Part shown: piece after piece, positions 34,773 to 44,607 of the stretch
Layout of the letters: every line of letters starts with the position of its first letter
Numbering within the stretch: the stretch's first letter is position 1
DNA from: VAZQ01 sp963841105
GTDB lineage: Bacteria; Pseudomonadota; Alphaproteobacteria; Rhizobiales; Xanthobacteraceae
Length of the DNA stretch: 64,000 nt
NCBI GenBank assembly: GCA_963841105.1
Contig: CAWJCB010000028.1
Span: 1 to 64,000, forward strand
Reading direction: 5' to 3'
Program-made: the position numbers and the translations under genes
Notes under the pieces: generated by a model
The model's input: only the letters and a program-made list of their open reading frames with translations
Database searches by the model: none
What the model was told of the DNA's origin: nothing

Positions 34773-35793
34773 CTACTCAGGCTGCAGATGCGCCGCCTTG
34801 ATCGCGGCGTCGAACTGAGGTTGCTCGCGATCGATCTGCGCGACGAAGTCCTCCGGCGTCGTCCCTTTGGGCTCGATGCCGAGCGCCGTCAGCTGCGCGA
34901 CATTGGCAGGATCCTTAGCCGCCGCGATGACATGCAATGCGAGCTTGTCGATGATCTCTTTGGGCGTCCTGGCTGGAACGAGAAAGCCGTTCCAGCTTTC
35001 AAGCGATGTCCCTGGAAAGGTCTCGTTTAAGGTGGGCACCTGGGGAAGCTGCTGCATCCGGCGAGGCGTAGCGACGGCGAGGAGGGTCACTTTCCCGTTC
35101 TCTGCCTGCGGCACCAGATCGGAGGCATTGCCGAAGAACATGTCGATCTGCTCTCCCAACAGCGCCGCCGTCACCTGCGAGCTGCCGCGGAAGGGGATGT
35201 GCACCGCGTCGAACCCGGCGCGAGCGGCAAAGAGTGCGCCCGCAAGATGCGCCACCGAGCCCACGCCGCTCGATCCGTAATTGATCTTGCGGGTCTTGGC
35301 GTAGGCAACGAATTCGGCAATCGTCCTGGCGGGAATGGACGAGCGTATCCCAAGAATGAACGGTCCAGAGCCGAAAACACTGACCGGAGCAAAATCTCTT
35401 TTCGGATCGTAGTTCACCTTTTGCAGCCGCGGCACGATGGCGATTTGCGGAGAAGCCGCGAAGAACAACGTGTAGCCATCGGGTGCGGCCTGCGCCACGT
35501 AGGTGGCGGCAATCGCCCCACCCGCGCCAATCCGATTCTCGACGACAAAGCTCTGCCTGAGATTCTTCGGAAATCCTTTTCCCGGCCATGCGCGCCATCA
35601 CGTCCGTGTTGCCGCCGGCGGCGTATCCCACCACCACGGTGACCGGCCGGTTCGGCCACTCCGTCGCCTGCGCATGGGCCGGGCAGGACCCAAACAGTGC
35701 AAGCAAAGCCAGCATGGCGGCGAAGGCATCGCGCCGAGGCGATCCGCTCGCTTGAACCGTCGGATGCTCCGGTGGTCTCGTCGTCCTGATCAT
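34773..35793 (-). CDS. TctC-family tricarboxylate receptor (frameshift as sequenced)
   Basis: A Bug/TctC periplasmic receptor, 339 residues after correction. Leader near FAAMLALLALFGSCPAHAQ, then WPNRPVTVVVGYAAGGNTD with the family's G-rich ligand loop. The second frame resumes at AQAAPDGYTLFFAASPQIAI, followed by KINYGSSGVGSVAHLAGALF and ESWNGFLVPARTPKEIIDKL. The shift near 35575 is explained by one extra A in an A4 run. These receptors bind small carboxylates for TctAB carriers, which are absent here. Its start region is shared with the truncated agmatinase on the opposite strand. Confidence 0.8.
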
Positions 35794-36620
35794 TGATCGC
35801 ACGTCAAACCCGCCCTGGTGCGCGATTCGGCCCGCGCGCAATCCGGGAGCAATCATGCTACGTCGGCCTGTATGATCAGTGTTGGCCGAACGACTACGCG
35901 TTCAAAGACAGATACCGTTTGATCGATTACGGTGATGTTGCCTCTTTCCCGGGGCGCGCGGACGACATGGTGACCGCGGTGGAGGCCACCTTGTCGAAGC
36001 TGGTCGAAAGCAACGTCGCCAGCATGGGTCTGGGCGGAGATCATCTTACGACGTACCCGGCACTCAGAGCGCATGCCAAGAAACATGGCCCGCTATCTCT
36101 AATTCACTTCGATGCCCATGCCGACCTGGTAGAATCCCCTCATCTATTCCACGGCAGCATGTTTGCCGTCGCCGTGCAGGAAAATCTGATTGATCCAAAT
36201 GCGTCGATCCAAATCGGCATCCGAACCCCCTCGCCACCCAGTCCAAAATTACATGTGCTCTCGGCCGATCGTTGCTTACGCATGGATGGCAAGGCCATTG
36301 CAGACGGGATCAGGGAAGTGGTTGGCACCCGGAAATGCTACATCTCGCTGGATGTGGACGCGATGGATCCGGCGTACACCGGCGGCACGGGAACACCGGC
36401 GCCAGGCGGGCTGACATCCGCGCTGCAACGCGAAATCTTGTGGCATTTGAAAGGCATCAGTGCTGTCGGCGGCGATGTAGTCGAGGTATCGCCTCCATAT
36501 GATGAAGCTGCCAAGACCGCCACCGTGGCGGCCATTGTCGCAATGGACATCCTGCACATTCTGGGTGAAGCAAGGAACCGCAGCGAGCTCAACATCAATC
36601 GGGAGAGTCTTGCTCCCTGA
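35793..36620 (+). pseudogene. Agmatinase/ureohydrolase lacking its N-terminus
   Basis: About 275 residues of a ureohydrolase. The frame opens inside RPGARFGPRAIREQS, the conserved region that normally follows ~45-50 N-terminal residues, and only a TTG (35793) can start it. Metal-binding motifs are all present: MGLGGDHLTTYP, LIHFDAHADL and SLDVDAMDPAYTGGTGTPAP. The C-terminus is complete. A +1 shift around 35808 would extend the match by a few residues (TSN before RPGAR), but upstream sequence belongs to the divergent TctC gene. The protein may be produced in truncated form; activity is doubtful. A substrate such as agmatine or a guanidino acid is inferred from the family. Confidence 0.7.
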
Positions 36621-36652
36621 TCCCAAGCGCAAATATTGTTCAGAGATAGATC

Positions 36653-38057
36653 GTGCAGCGAAATGTAAATGTTGACCAGCAAAGCCTGCGTGGCTTCTTG
36701 CATATGGTGGAGACGGAGTTTCCCGACGAGTTGCTGCGCGTTCGCGCGCCGATCGATCTCCGCTTCGAAACGACTGCGATGGTATTCGAGCTGGAGCAGG
36801 CGGGAAAGAATCCCGTGCTCGTGTGCGAGAACGTGCAGGGCCATGGCATGCCTCTCGTCACCAACATCGCCGGCAATCGCAAGCTCCTGGCTGCCTGTCT
36901 CGGCGTCGCACCCGGAGATTTGCCGACGGCCTTCCGCGAGCGCTGCCAGAAGCACGTCGCCTGCGAAACCGTCGGCCGCGGCGCCTGGGAAGACGTGGTG
37001 ATCGAAGGCGACGACGTTCAACCTGACGAAATTGCCGATCCCGCTGCAATTTCCGGTCGATGCCGCGCCCTACATCACGGCCGGTCAGATCGTGGCGCGC
37101 GATCCGACGACCGGCGTCGACACGACCGGCTTTCATCGCCTGATGCTCAAGGGCAAGAACCGCCTGGGCGTTTCCTTGCATTCTCGCCGCCGCCTTTACG
37201 AATACCATCGGCGCGCCGAGGAGCGCGGCGAGTCGCTTCCGGCGGTTGTCACGCTGGGCATCCACCCGCTGCATTACATGGGCTCCATGGTTTATGCGTA
37301 TGCGCCCCATGTGAGGAAATTCGAGATCATCGGCGGACTGTTCGGCGAGCCTTATCGGCTCGCCCGCACCGGCGTGGCCGATCTGGAAGTCCCGGCGGGC
37401 GCCGAGATCATCATCGAGGGCGAGATCCTTGCCAACGTCCATGAGCCCGAAGGGCCCTTCGGCGAGTTCACCGGCTATGCCTCTTACCGCAGCACGCAGA
37501 ACGTCTTCGTGGCGCACCGCATTCGGATGCGACGGGATGCCATGTTGCACAGCGTCGTCTCAGGCATGTCGCGCGATCACATCCTGGTCTCATGCATCAC
37601 CCGGGAAGGCGAGATCCTCAACGCGCTCAAGCGCAACCTTCCCAATGTGCGCGCCGTGCACGTGCCGCATACGACCTGCGGCGCCTTCATGGCTTTCGTT
37701 GCGATGAAAAAGATCGCCGAGGGCGAGCCGCAAATGGCCATCATGGGCACGCTCGGCACCGAGCTCTATACCAAATACGTGATTGTGGTGGACGATGACG
37801 TCAACATCTTCAACATCAACGATGTGATGTGGGCAATTGCCACGCGGGTGCGCGCAGAGAAGGACATCGTATTCATTCCGAACGCCAAGGGGGCAGTTCT
37901 CGACCCCACGTCTGATCCGCAGACCTTTACGCTGACAAAGATGGGCATTGATGCCACGCGTCCGACGGGGATCGAGTTTGCCGAGCGCCTGACCATCTCG
38001 CAGGAGGCTCGCGGGCGAGCGCGCGCGATCCTGGAGGCGGCCGGCGTTAAAATTTGA
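36653..38057 (+). CDS. UbiD-family decarboxylase (frameshift as sequenced)
   Basis: A 467-residue UbiD-type prenylated-FMN decarboxylase after correction. The N-terminal part (NVDQQSLRGFLHMVETEFPD, VLCENVQGHGMPLVTN-like) ends at WEDVVIEGDDV; the remainder resumes in another frame with LPIPLQFPVDAAPYITAGQI. One extra T near 37018 explains the shift. Conserved features include RLMLKGKNRLGVSLHSRR, the acidic EPEGPFGEFTGYASYRSTQN and VVDDDVNIFNINDVMWAIAT. Such enzymes reversibly decarboxylate aromatic, heteroaromatic or unsaturated acids. The receptor and permease genes following on the same strand could import its substrate. No UbiX flavin prenyltransferase is nearby. Confidence 0.82.
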
Positions 38058-38087
38058 TACCCACGGCTCGCCAGCCATAGCCTACCG

Positions 38088-38164
38088 TAGCCCGGATGAG
38101 CGAAGCGACATCCGGGATTTCTCGGATATGCGGACCCGCATATCTCTTCGCTCGTGCGGGCTAC
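38088..38164. repeat. REP-like palindromic element
   Basis: GTAGCCCGGATGAGCG at the left and CGCTCGTGCGGGCTAC at the right are inverted versions of one motif, with a second stem (GGATATGCGGACCCGCATATC) between them. A related element lies at 60124-60240. Confidence 0.75.
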
Positions 38165-38200
38165 ACGATGCTTCGGGGTAGCAACCTTCAGGAGGAAACG

Positions 38201-39229
38201 ATGAAACGCGCAACGGGATTGTTGAGCTTGTTGCTGGGCCTGGCGGCGAGCATTGTTGCCGTTGCGGCAAGCCCGGCGTACGCCGAAACCAAGATCCGTT
38301 TCTCCCTGGATTGGATACCCGGCACGGTGCACGCACCCTTCTTCATCGCGCTCTACAAGGGCTACTACAAGGCCGAGGGTCTCGACGTCTCCATCGACCG
38401 CGGCAAGGGATCAGCCGAGCTCGTGCGGCAGATCGCCAGCGGCGTCTACGACATGGGCTATCCCGATATCAGCGTCGTGACTGACTTCGATTCCAAGAAT
38501 CCGGACAAGGGGTTTCCGGTCCTGATGATGGGATACGAGCAGGCGCCGGCCGCAATCGTGTTCCTCAAATCGAGCGGCATCACCACGCCGAAGGATCTCG
38601 AAGGCAGGAAGCTGGGCTCGGCCGCCAACGACGCAACCTTCAAGCTGTTTCCGATCTTCGCGCAACATGCCGGGATCGATCCCGGCAAGGTCACCATTCA
38701 GTACATCGAGCCGAAGCTGCGCGAGGTGCTCCTGGCCAAGCGCGACGTCAACGCCATCCCTGGCCAGATTTTCAACGCCATGCTCGAGCTCAAGGCCAAG
38801 GGTGTGAAGGAGGCGGACGTCGGCTCATTCCTGTACAGAGACTATGGTCTCGACCTTTACGGCAATGGGGTCGCCGCTTCGCGCGCCTTCCTCAAGGACA
38901 ATCCCGATGCGGTGAAGGGATTCATTCGCGCCACCATCAAAGGCGTCGCCGACCTCGTCCGCGATCCCAATCTGGCCGTGGAGATGACGCTCAAATACGA
39001 GCCGCTGCTCAATGCCGAGATCGAGCGCGACCGGCTGAAGCTTGCAACGGCCTGCTGCATGATCACGCCCAATGTTCTCAACCACGGGTTCGGCGGGGTT
39101 GACGAGGCGCGACTCAAGCGTGGAATCGCCTTGATTGCGCAAGGCTACGGGCTGCCGCGGGAGCCCGGCGCACGGGAGGTCTTCGACCCGTCATTCCTGC
39201 CGGCACAGCAGGACCGGATGCTGAAATAA
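38201..39229 (+). CDS. NMT1/THI5-like ABC substrate-binding protein
   Basis: A 342-residue receptor started at ATG 38201, 7 bp after GGAGGAAAC. Leader MKRATGLLSLLLGLAASIVA, cleavage near AYA. The NMT1/THI5 fold is shown by IRFSLDWIPGTVHAPFFIAL, YKGYYKAEGLDVSIDRGKGS and FKLFPIFAQHAGIDPGKVTI; the C-terminus ends FDPSFLPAQQDRMLK. Receptors of this group bind hydroxymethylpyrimidine, riboflavin, sulfonates, nitrate or aromatic acids. The permease starts 2 bp after its stop codon. No ATPase is adjacent, so a shared ATPase elsewhere is needed. Confidence 0.88.
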   Translation: MKRATGLLSLLLGLAASIVAVAASPAYAETKIRFSLDWIPGTVHAPFFIALYKGYYKAEGLDVSIDRGKGSAELVRQIASGVYDMGYPDISVVTDFDSKNPDKGFPVLMMGYEQAPAAIVFLKSSGITTPKDLEGRKLGSAANDATFKLFPIFAQHAGIDPGKVTIQYIEPKLREVLLAKRDVNAIPGQIFNAMLELKAKGVKEADVGSFLYRDYGLDLYGNGVAASRAFLKDNPDAVKGFIRATIKGVADLVRDPNLAVEMTLKYEPLLNAEIERDRLKLATACCMITPNVLNHGFGGVDEARLKRGIALIAQGYGLPREPGAREVFDPSFLPAQQDRMLK

Positions 39230-39231
39230 GC

Positions 39232-40011
39232 ATGAACAAGGCGGTCGAACGCCTGGCGCCCTGGATCACCGCGGCGCTGCTCCTTTTGCTCTGGTGGCTG
39301 ATCGTCGTGGTGTTTCGGATCGAGAGCTTCGTCCTGCCGTCTCCGATCGAGTTAGTCGCGGCCCTCTATCAATACCGCTATCCACTGGCGATCCACGGCG
39401 CAGCGACATTGGCAACCACGCTCGCCGGATTCGCCATCGCGGTGGTGTTTGGCCTGGCGTTGGGGATCATCGTCGGCTCGTTCCGTTTGGCCTATGCCTC
39501 GCTCTATCCCGTGCTGATCGCTTTCAACAGCGTGCCGAAAGCCGCGCTCGTGCCCATCCTCGTGATCTGGTTTGGCGTCGGAACGGTGCCGGCGGTCATC
39601 ACCGCCTTCATGCTTTCGTTCTTCCCCGTGGTGGTCAATGTCGCGACTGGCTTTGCCACCATCGAGCCTGAGCTGCTCGATGTGCTGCGAGCGCTCGGCG
39701 CAACACGCTGGGACATGGTGCGCAAGGTGGGCATACCGCGATCGCTCCCCTACTTCTTCGCGTCGCTGAAGATCGCCATTACCTTGTCGTTCGTGGGGAC
39801 CGTGATTGCCGAGATCGTCGCCGGCAACAACGGCATCGGCAATGTCATGTTGATCGCGAGCTCGAATTTCAACGTGCCGCTCGTGTTCGCCGCCCTCATC
39901 GTCGTCGGCATCATGGGCGTCGGCATGTATGCGATCTTCGCCGCGCTGGAGCATCGCTTCGCCGGATGGTCGGTGCGCGGCGGCGGAATAGAATTCGCCG
40001 GCGGCGGTTGA
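39232..40011 (+). CDS. ABC transporter permease (SsuC/TauC-like)
   Basis: A 259-residue inner-membrane permease with about six helices. Helices are evident at residues 11-28 (ITAALLLLLWWLIVVVF), 60-82 (LAGFAIAVVFGLALGIIVGS) and 115-142. The cytoplasmic EAA loop that contacts the ATPase reads ELLDVLRALGATRWDMVRKV. It is coupled to the NMT1-like receptor gene upstream (TAA, then ATG two bases later). The transport substrate is unknown; the preceding UbiD gene suggests a carboxylated aromatic. Confidence 0.9.
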   Translation: MNKAVERLAPWITAALLLLLWWLIVVVFRIESFVLPSPIELVAALYQYRYPLAIHGAATLATTLAGFAIAVVFGLALGIIVGSFRLAYASLYPVLIAFNSVPKAALVPILVIWFGVGTVPAVITAFMLSFFPVVVNVATGFATIEPELLDVLRALGATRWDMVRKVGIPRSLPYFFASLKIAITLSFVGTVIAEIVAGNNGIGNVMLIASSNFNVPLVFAALIVVGIMGVGMYAIFAALEHRFAGWSVRGGGIEFAGGG

Positions 40012-40107
40012 GGATTGGGCGATCATCGCGGACGCGTGGGCACGGCGTGGCGCAATCAAGCTTGCGCAGACTGCGTAAACTTGTCTGCGTGCCCGCCTTT
40101 GCCCACC

Positions 40108-41199
40108 CTACGCACGCGGCAGGTATTTTTCCGATCGCTTCTCGACCTCCGACCATTCCGCAGCAGTGAGCTTCGCCGCGCCGACAAATTTGTTGCTGAA
40201 CAGCGTCTGCACGGGGGCGGCGTTTTTCACGCCCATATAGGTCTCCACCGTGTGCGCCGTCGTAGCGACGAGATCGGGATCCATGTAGCCGAGCCCGTGC
40301 TGCCGGACTGACGGCACTATGCCGAGCGCGGTGCTCACCGCCTGCCCGTATTCGATCACCTTCTGGTTCGCAGGGCTGCCACCCTGAAACTCCTTGACGC
40401 TCTCGATGTGAAGCTCGACCGATTTCTCCGGGTTGAGATAAACGTATTTCAGCCCTTCCATCAGGCCGCCCATGAAGGCCTCGCACAGTTGCGGCTTCTG
40501 CTCGATGGTGCTGCGCTTGCAGGCCACCACATTGCTGAACATCTTTACCCCGTAATCCTCGTAGAGGATGCTGTTGATCTCGAGCCCCTGCGCCCACAGG
40601 CTTGGCGCGATGCTGCCGAAGAAATTGCCCTCGGCCTTGACCTGCTTCTCGGCCAGCACCTTGATCAGCGCAGCCGCGTCCATGGTGACCTTGTTGACCT
40701 TCTTGTCGTCGATCCCGGTCGCCTTGACGAAGGCCGGCCATAGCTGAAAGTCGCCACTGCCCACGTCGAAGGCGACCGTCTGTCCTTCCAGGTCCTTCGG
40801 TTTGGTGATGCCGAATTCCTTGAGCGAGAAAATACCGACAGGAGACCGCGGCCAAATTCCGCCCACGGCGACCAGATCGAGGCCGCGGGCAGCGCAATTC
40901 ATCATCACGGCGAGATCGAGGATGCCGAAATCATATTGCCCCTGATCGACTGGTACGCACACCTTGCCTGAACCGAAACCTCGATCGACGGTGACATCGA
41001 GCCCGCGCTGGTCCCAAAAACCCATTTTCTTCGCAACGAAGGCGTAGCTGAAGGTACCGAGCGGCAGCCAGGGGAGAGTTATCCTGACCGGCGTCGCGGC
41101 GCGCACGACCGCGGGCGCAGCAATTCCCAATCCCGTCGCGGTGGCGGCTGCACCCGCGCTGCCCGCGAGTTTCAGGAACGAGCGGCGATTTGCCTTCAT
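40108..41199 (-). CDS. Tat-exported NMT1-like substrate-binding protein
   Basis: A 363-residue receptor with a twin-arginine leader (MKANRRSFLKLAGSAGAAAT). The mature protein opens PVRITLPWLPLGTFSYAFVA, followed by KKMGFWDQRGLDVTVDRGFG and DFGILDLAVMMNCAARGLDL; the C-terminal region has NKFVGAAKLTAAEWSEVEKR. It is related to the receptor at 38201-39229 but converges on that operon from the other strand and uses the Tat route. It may serve the same permease with a different ligand. Confidence 0.87.
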   Translation of the reverse strand: MKANRRSFLKLAGSAGAAATATGLGIAAPAVVRAATPVRITLPWLPLGTFSYAFVAKKMGFWDQRGLDVTVDRGFGSGKVCVPVDQGQYDFGILDLAVMMNCAARGLDLVAVGGIWPRSPVGIFSLKEFGITKPKDLEGQTVAFDVGSGDFQLWPAFVKATGIDDKKVNKVTMDAAALIKVLAEKQVKAEGNFFGSIAPSLWAQGLEINSILYEDYGVKMFSNVVACKRSTIEQKPQLCEAFMGGLMEGLKYVYLNPEKSVELHIESVKEFQGGSPANQKVIEYGQAVSTALGIVPSVRQHGLGYMDPDLVATTAHTVETYMGVKNAAPVQTLFSNKFVGAAKLTAAEWSEVEKRSEKYLPRA

Positions 41200-41299
41200 C
41201 GGGAATGCCTCCTATGGGCTGCCTTGCGAAGCACCATCCGGCCTGACCGTCAAGGAGCCCCTTTCGACCGATCCTGGCTGACGCCAATTGGAAGAAACA

Positions 41300-43324
41300 T
41301 CAGCGCACCAAGTCTCGTCGCAATGCCGCGTCTTGTCGCAGTCCTGCGTCTAGCATCCGCAGATCAGACGGGGCATGTTCCACGCTTGGCACATGTTTGA
41401 GGCGTTCGCTGCAAGCGTCCGCGACAGGTATCTGAATTTTGCAGCAAACGCCGGCAGGTTCAACTGCGAGGTCAACCGAACCGTTGAGCTCGTTCGGAAT
41501 GAGCTCGCGAATGATTCTGACGCCGTATTTGCAGTCGAGCGAAGCTGCAACGGCCGGACCGCCTATCTCGCGCCATACGATCGACAGGTCCGTCCCATCC
41601 TCTCCGCGGCTCCAGCTTACCTCCACCCGCCCGTGCGGGGTCGATAACGCACCGTATTTTGCCGCGTTGGTCACCAGCTCGTGCAGCACCATTGCAAGCG
41701 CCTGCGTCCCCGCGGCCGAGAGCGTGACGTTCGGGCCGCCGATCGTTGCGTTTGCGTCCATCGCGTGTGGCGCCAGCTGGCGTCGAACAAGCTCGCCAAG
41801 ATCGACGCCGTTCCAGCCATTCTGGCTGAGCAGCGCGTAGGCATCGGCCATGGATTGAATGCGTTGATCGAGTGCCTGGACGTACGCGTCGAGCGAACCG
41901 CTGCTTTGGCGCGTGTCCTTGGCGACCACGGCAACGCGCGACAGCAGGCTCTTGAGGCGGCGGTCGAGCGCAGCGATGAGCATGCTCTGCTGGTCTTCGA
42001 ACCTCTTGCGCGCAGTGACGTCGAGAGTGAGGCCTTTAAGGCGTGCAACCCGCCCAGTGGCGTCGAACTCGGCGCTCGCTGTTTCCTCCAGCCACACTTC
42101 CCGGCCATCAGAGTGCCTGAAGCGGAAGGTGGCGGTATAGGCAGGGCGTCCTGGCTTGACACCGCGCACGAGCGCTTTGAACTGGTCACGGTCGTCCGGA
42201 TTGACCCGCGAGAGAAAGTCGTCGGAGCTGAATGTTTCCGCCGGGTTCAACCCGTTCAACCCCCCGTTCAACCCCAGGATCTGCGCAGCATTGGCGCTGC
42301 GCTGCGACGATCCCGCGCCAACGTCCCAAACGAACGTTGTGACGGCCCCCGCCGTCAGCGCTGCCTGCACTCGGCGCTCGCTCTCGGCAAGCGCAGCTTC
42401 GTGTTGCCGCCGCTCGGCAAAAAGTGCAGCAAGAACATAGGCGCAGAGCGCGACAACCAGGATGCCGGCGCGAGCGGCAAGCACGCGGTCCGCCATCGGA
42501 AGGCCGGGATCACCGAAGCGCCCGATCCCGATCGTTGTCGTCACGACAATTGCGAGGGTGACGATGAATACCGCCGCGGCAGCGAACAGCGGCGGGCAGC
42601 GCGCCGCGATCCACAACAGGATCGGAAACAGCAGCGCCACCGGCACAACCGTCGTCCAAGGTTCCTGCGGCAGTGCAATGACGATGGCGCTCATGACCAT
42701 GAGCAACGCCAGCGCGAGGAGACCTTCGATGGTTTCGCTCCCTGTCGGCGGCTCGCGTGCTGCCGAAGCGAGCCCGATCACCAGTGGCGCGATCGTGACG
42801 ATGCCAAGCCCATCCGATGCAAACCAGTTCTGCCAAGTGACCAAGACAGGTGCCGTCGCATCGTGGAAAAGGGCAAAGCCAAGGGTGCCGCCAATTCCAG
42901 ATACAGTGGCGGCGACGATTGCCGCCCCCAGCAGGCCCAGCACGTGGCCCAGGCGATCAAGACTGAAAGGCTTATTGAAGTAACGCTCGATGATGCCCGC
43001 CGCCAGCAGCGCTTCCGCCGCATTGCACAGGGCGAACACAACGGAGCTCAAGAGATTTCGATCGCCCAAGAGATTGGCCACGATGGTGGCGATCATCGTT
43101 CCCGCCGCGACCGCCCATCGCGCGTTCGGCCCACAGGCGATCAGCGTGCCCGCCGCGACCCCCGCGGCGGGCCAGAACACGGCCACGCCCTCGGGAGTGA
43201 GCAAGGAAAGGCTCATCTTTGCCGACAGGGTGTAGACGCAGCCCACCACGACGGCGAGCCAGATCCAATTGATCCACGGCAGCGCCGTGGCATTCTGGGA
43301 TCGCACTCGCAAATGCTGCAGCAT
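41300..43324 (-). CDS. MASE1-PAS-HWE sensor kinase lacking the phospho-acceptor His
   Basis: A 674-residue membrane protein when started at ATG 43324 (MLQHLRVRSQNATALPW); an in-frame ATG at 43396 is less likely. Residues about 15-300 form a MASE1 sensor with eight helices (GVAVFWPAAGVAAGTLIACG, NWFASDGLGIVTIAPLVIGL). A PAS domain follows (TAGAVTTFVWDVG to KGLTLDVTARKRFED). The kinase has the HWE/HisKA_2 layout: N-box MVLHELVTNAAKYGALSTP and the W.E motif IVWREIGGPAV. The dimerisation helix, however, reads IAALDRRLKSLLSRVAVVAK where relatives have a DHRVKN motif, so the usual phosphorylated His is Arg. The G-box is also weak. It may act as a pseudokinase or bind ATP only. Confidence 0.83.
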   Translation of the reverse strand: MLQHLRVRSQNATALPWINWIWLAVVVGCVYTLSAKMSLSLLTPEGVAVFWPAAGVAAGTLIACGPNARWAVAAGTMIATIVANLLGDRNLLSSVVFALCNAAEALLAAGIIERYFNKPFSLDRLGHVLGLLGAAIVAATVSGIGGTLGFALFHDATAPVLVTWQNWFASDGLGIVTIAPLVIGLASAAREPPTGSETIEGLLALALLMVMSAIVIALPQEPWTTVVPVALLFPILLWIAARCPPLFAAAAVFIVTLAIVVTTTIGIGRFGDPGLPMADRVLAARAGILVVALCAYVLAALFAERRQHEAALAESERRVQAALTAGAVTTFVWDVGAGSSQRSANAAQILGLNGGLNGLNPAETFSSDDFLSRVNPDDRDQFKALVRGVKPGRPAYTATFRFRHSDGREVWLEETASAEFDATGRVARLKGLTLDVTARKRFEDQQSMLIAALDRRLKSLLSRVAVVAKDTRQSSGSLDAYVQALDQRIQSMADAYALLSQNGWNGVDLGELVRRQLAPHAMDANATIGGPNVTLSAAGTQALAMVLHELVTNAAKYGALSTPHGRVEVSWSRGEDGTDLSIVWREIGGPAVAASLDCKYGVRIIRELIPNELNGSVDLAVEPAGVCCKIQIPVADACSERLKHVPSVEHAPSDLRMLDAGLRQDAALRRDLVR

Positions 43325-43396
43325 GTCGAATCTCGGGCCGGACTGACCAGATCGTCGCGTTACGGTTTTGCCGCGCCCGCTTCCAGATAATATCAA

Positions 43397-43764
43397 GGCG
43401 CCACAGTATGCGCCGCTTGCGCGAAGAACAACCAGCGCTCATGAAGATTCCAGGCGTTGCGCTACTGCTCGTTCGACATGGCCGCCGCCGGCATGGACAC
43501 GCTCGGCGCAGCTTCCGGGTGCTCGGCGAGCCCGACTGGGATCGCGCCTAATATTTTTTGCTGTTTGGCGTCGCAGCAAACGCTCACGGCGCGCCTGAAG
43601 AAGGCCGAGGCAAGCTCGTGTCTATCAACTCATTGAGAACCGCTATTCCGCGATCGCAGAGGCGGCGGCGTGTGCACGAAAAACGGATGGACTGTCTGAG
43701 CTTGGAGCGATACCAATCGGGTTCATGAAGCTTGGAGCTTGGGTTCGTCGGGGGATATCGGCAA
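43397..43764. other. Region between the sensor kinase and aprM
   Basis: About 370 bp with no supported gene. It lies between divergent genes and should hold the apr-sat promoter. GGGGGA at 43750-43755 serves as ribosome binding site for aprM. No recognised operator. Confidence 0.5.
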
Positions 43765-44553
43765 ATGTTGACCAGCAATCCATTCGCCGAGCTGTCGGCG
43801 TTCGTAGCGCCCACCATCATGCAGACGTACATCGTCGCAATGATCCTCATGGTCGCGGGTGGCACGCTGCTCGACATCATGCACAAGAAGAGCGCAACGT
43901 ACTTTTTCGACCATTGGCGCAATGCAAAGAACAAAGGGACGCGGCAGATCGGCGGAGGGGAAATGGCGTCCCTGGCGGTTCAGACCGCTGCGGTGGAGGT
44001 CCTGACGTCCAGTGAATTCTGCAGCGCTCAGCGCAGAATAGCCCATCTCCTGACCATGTACGGTTTCCTGCTTTACGTCGTCACGACGGTAATCATGGTT
44101 TTCGCCTACCCGACACCCGCTACCGCTACGCCCGCCATTCTACCGACGCTGTGGTACATCGGGGCGCTGATGGTTTGCCTCGGCGGCTACTGGTTCTGGT
44201 TCTTCATCCGGGCCGACGTCGCGGCAGAGGGCAACCCGCCGTTTCGTATTGTGCGCGCTGACCTGTTCGTCGTTTCGCTTCTGGCGAGCGTGACGCTGGG
44301 CTTGATCTGGGCATTCGTGCAGACGGCAGGCAGCACCGCGTGGGCAAAGGTGTTCCTGGCTCTGTATCTCCTCGCCACGACAGTGTTGTTTGGATCAATT
44401 CCCTGGTCCAAGTTCTCTCACATGTTCTTCAAGCCCGCGGCGGCCTTCCAGAAACGAGTGGAAGAGGCGAACGGATCGAGGAGGAACCTGCCTGCCCCCG
44501 CCGAGCTCCCGGAAATCTTTGGTAGCGCCCGCCGACCGCCGCACAATTATTAG
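43765..44553 (+). CDS. aprM: Adenylylsulfate reductase membrane anchor AprM
   Basis: A 262-residue membrane protein started at ATG 43765 (MLTSNPFAELSAFVAPTIMQ), which has the best ribosome binding site; an ATG at 43732 adds 11 residues. Five helices are visible: TYIVAMILMVAGGTLLDIMH, LTMYGFLLYVVTTVIMVFAY, WYIGALMVCLGGYWFWFFI, LFVVSLLASVTLGLIWAFVQ and VFLALYLLATTVLFGSIPWS. It resembles NarG-type gamma/HdrE cytochrome-b-like subunits. In some sulfur oxidisers a protein of this kind precedes aprBA and is thought to pass electrons from the reductase to the quinone pool, taking the place of QmoABC. aprB starts 54 bp later. Confidence 0.85.
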   Translation: MLTSNPFAELSAFVAPTIMQTYIVAMILMVAGGTLLDIMHKKSATYFFDHWRNAKNKGTRQIGGGEMASLAVQTAAVEVLTSSEFCSAQRRIAHLLTMYGFLLYVVTTVIMVFAYPTPATATPAILPTLWYIGALMVCLGGYWFWFFIRADVAAEGNPPFRIVRADLFVVSLLASVTLGLIWAFVQTAGSTAWAKVFLALYLLATTVLFGSIPWSKFSHMFFKPAAAFQKRVEEANGSRRNLPAPAELPEIFGSARRPPHNY

Positions 44554-44607
44554 GATCTATTAGGATCGCCTAACGCCGGTCCTTCATGCAGGAGATAACG
44601 GAATACC

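Noticed and set aside
39352..40059. Open frame of 235 codons opposite the permease
   Set aside because: Low-complexity, His/Asp/Glu-rich sequence mirroring the hydrophobic permease helices.
41681..43390. Long open frame (569 codons) opposite the sensor kinase
   Set aside because: Arg/His/Gln-rich shadow of a membrane protein gene with clear MASE1 and PAS motifs on the minus strand.
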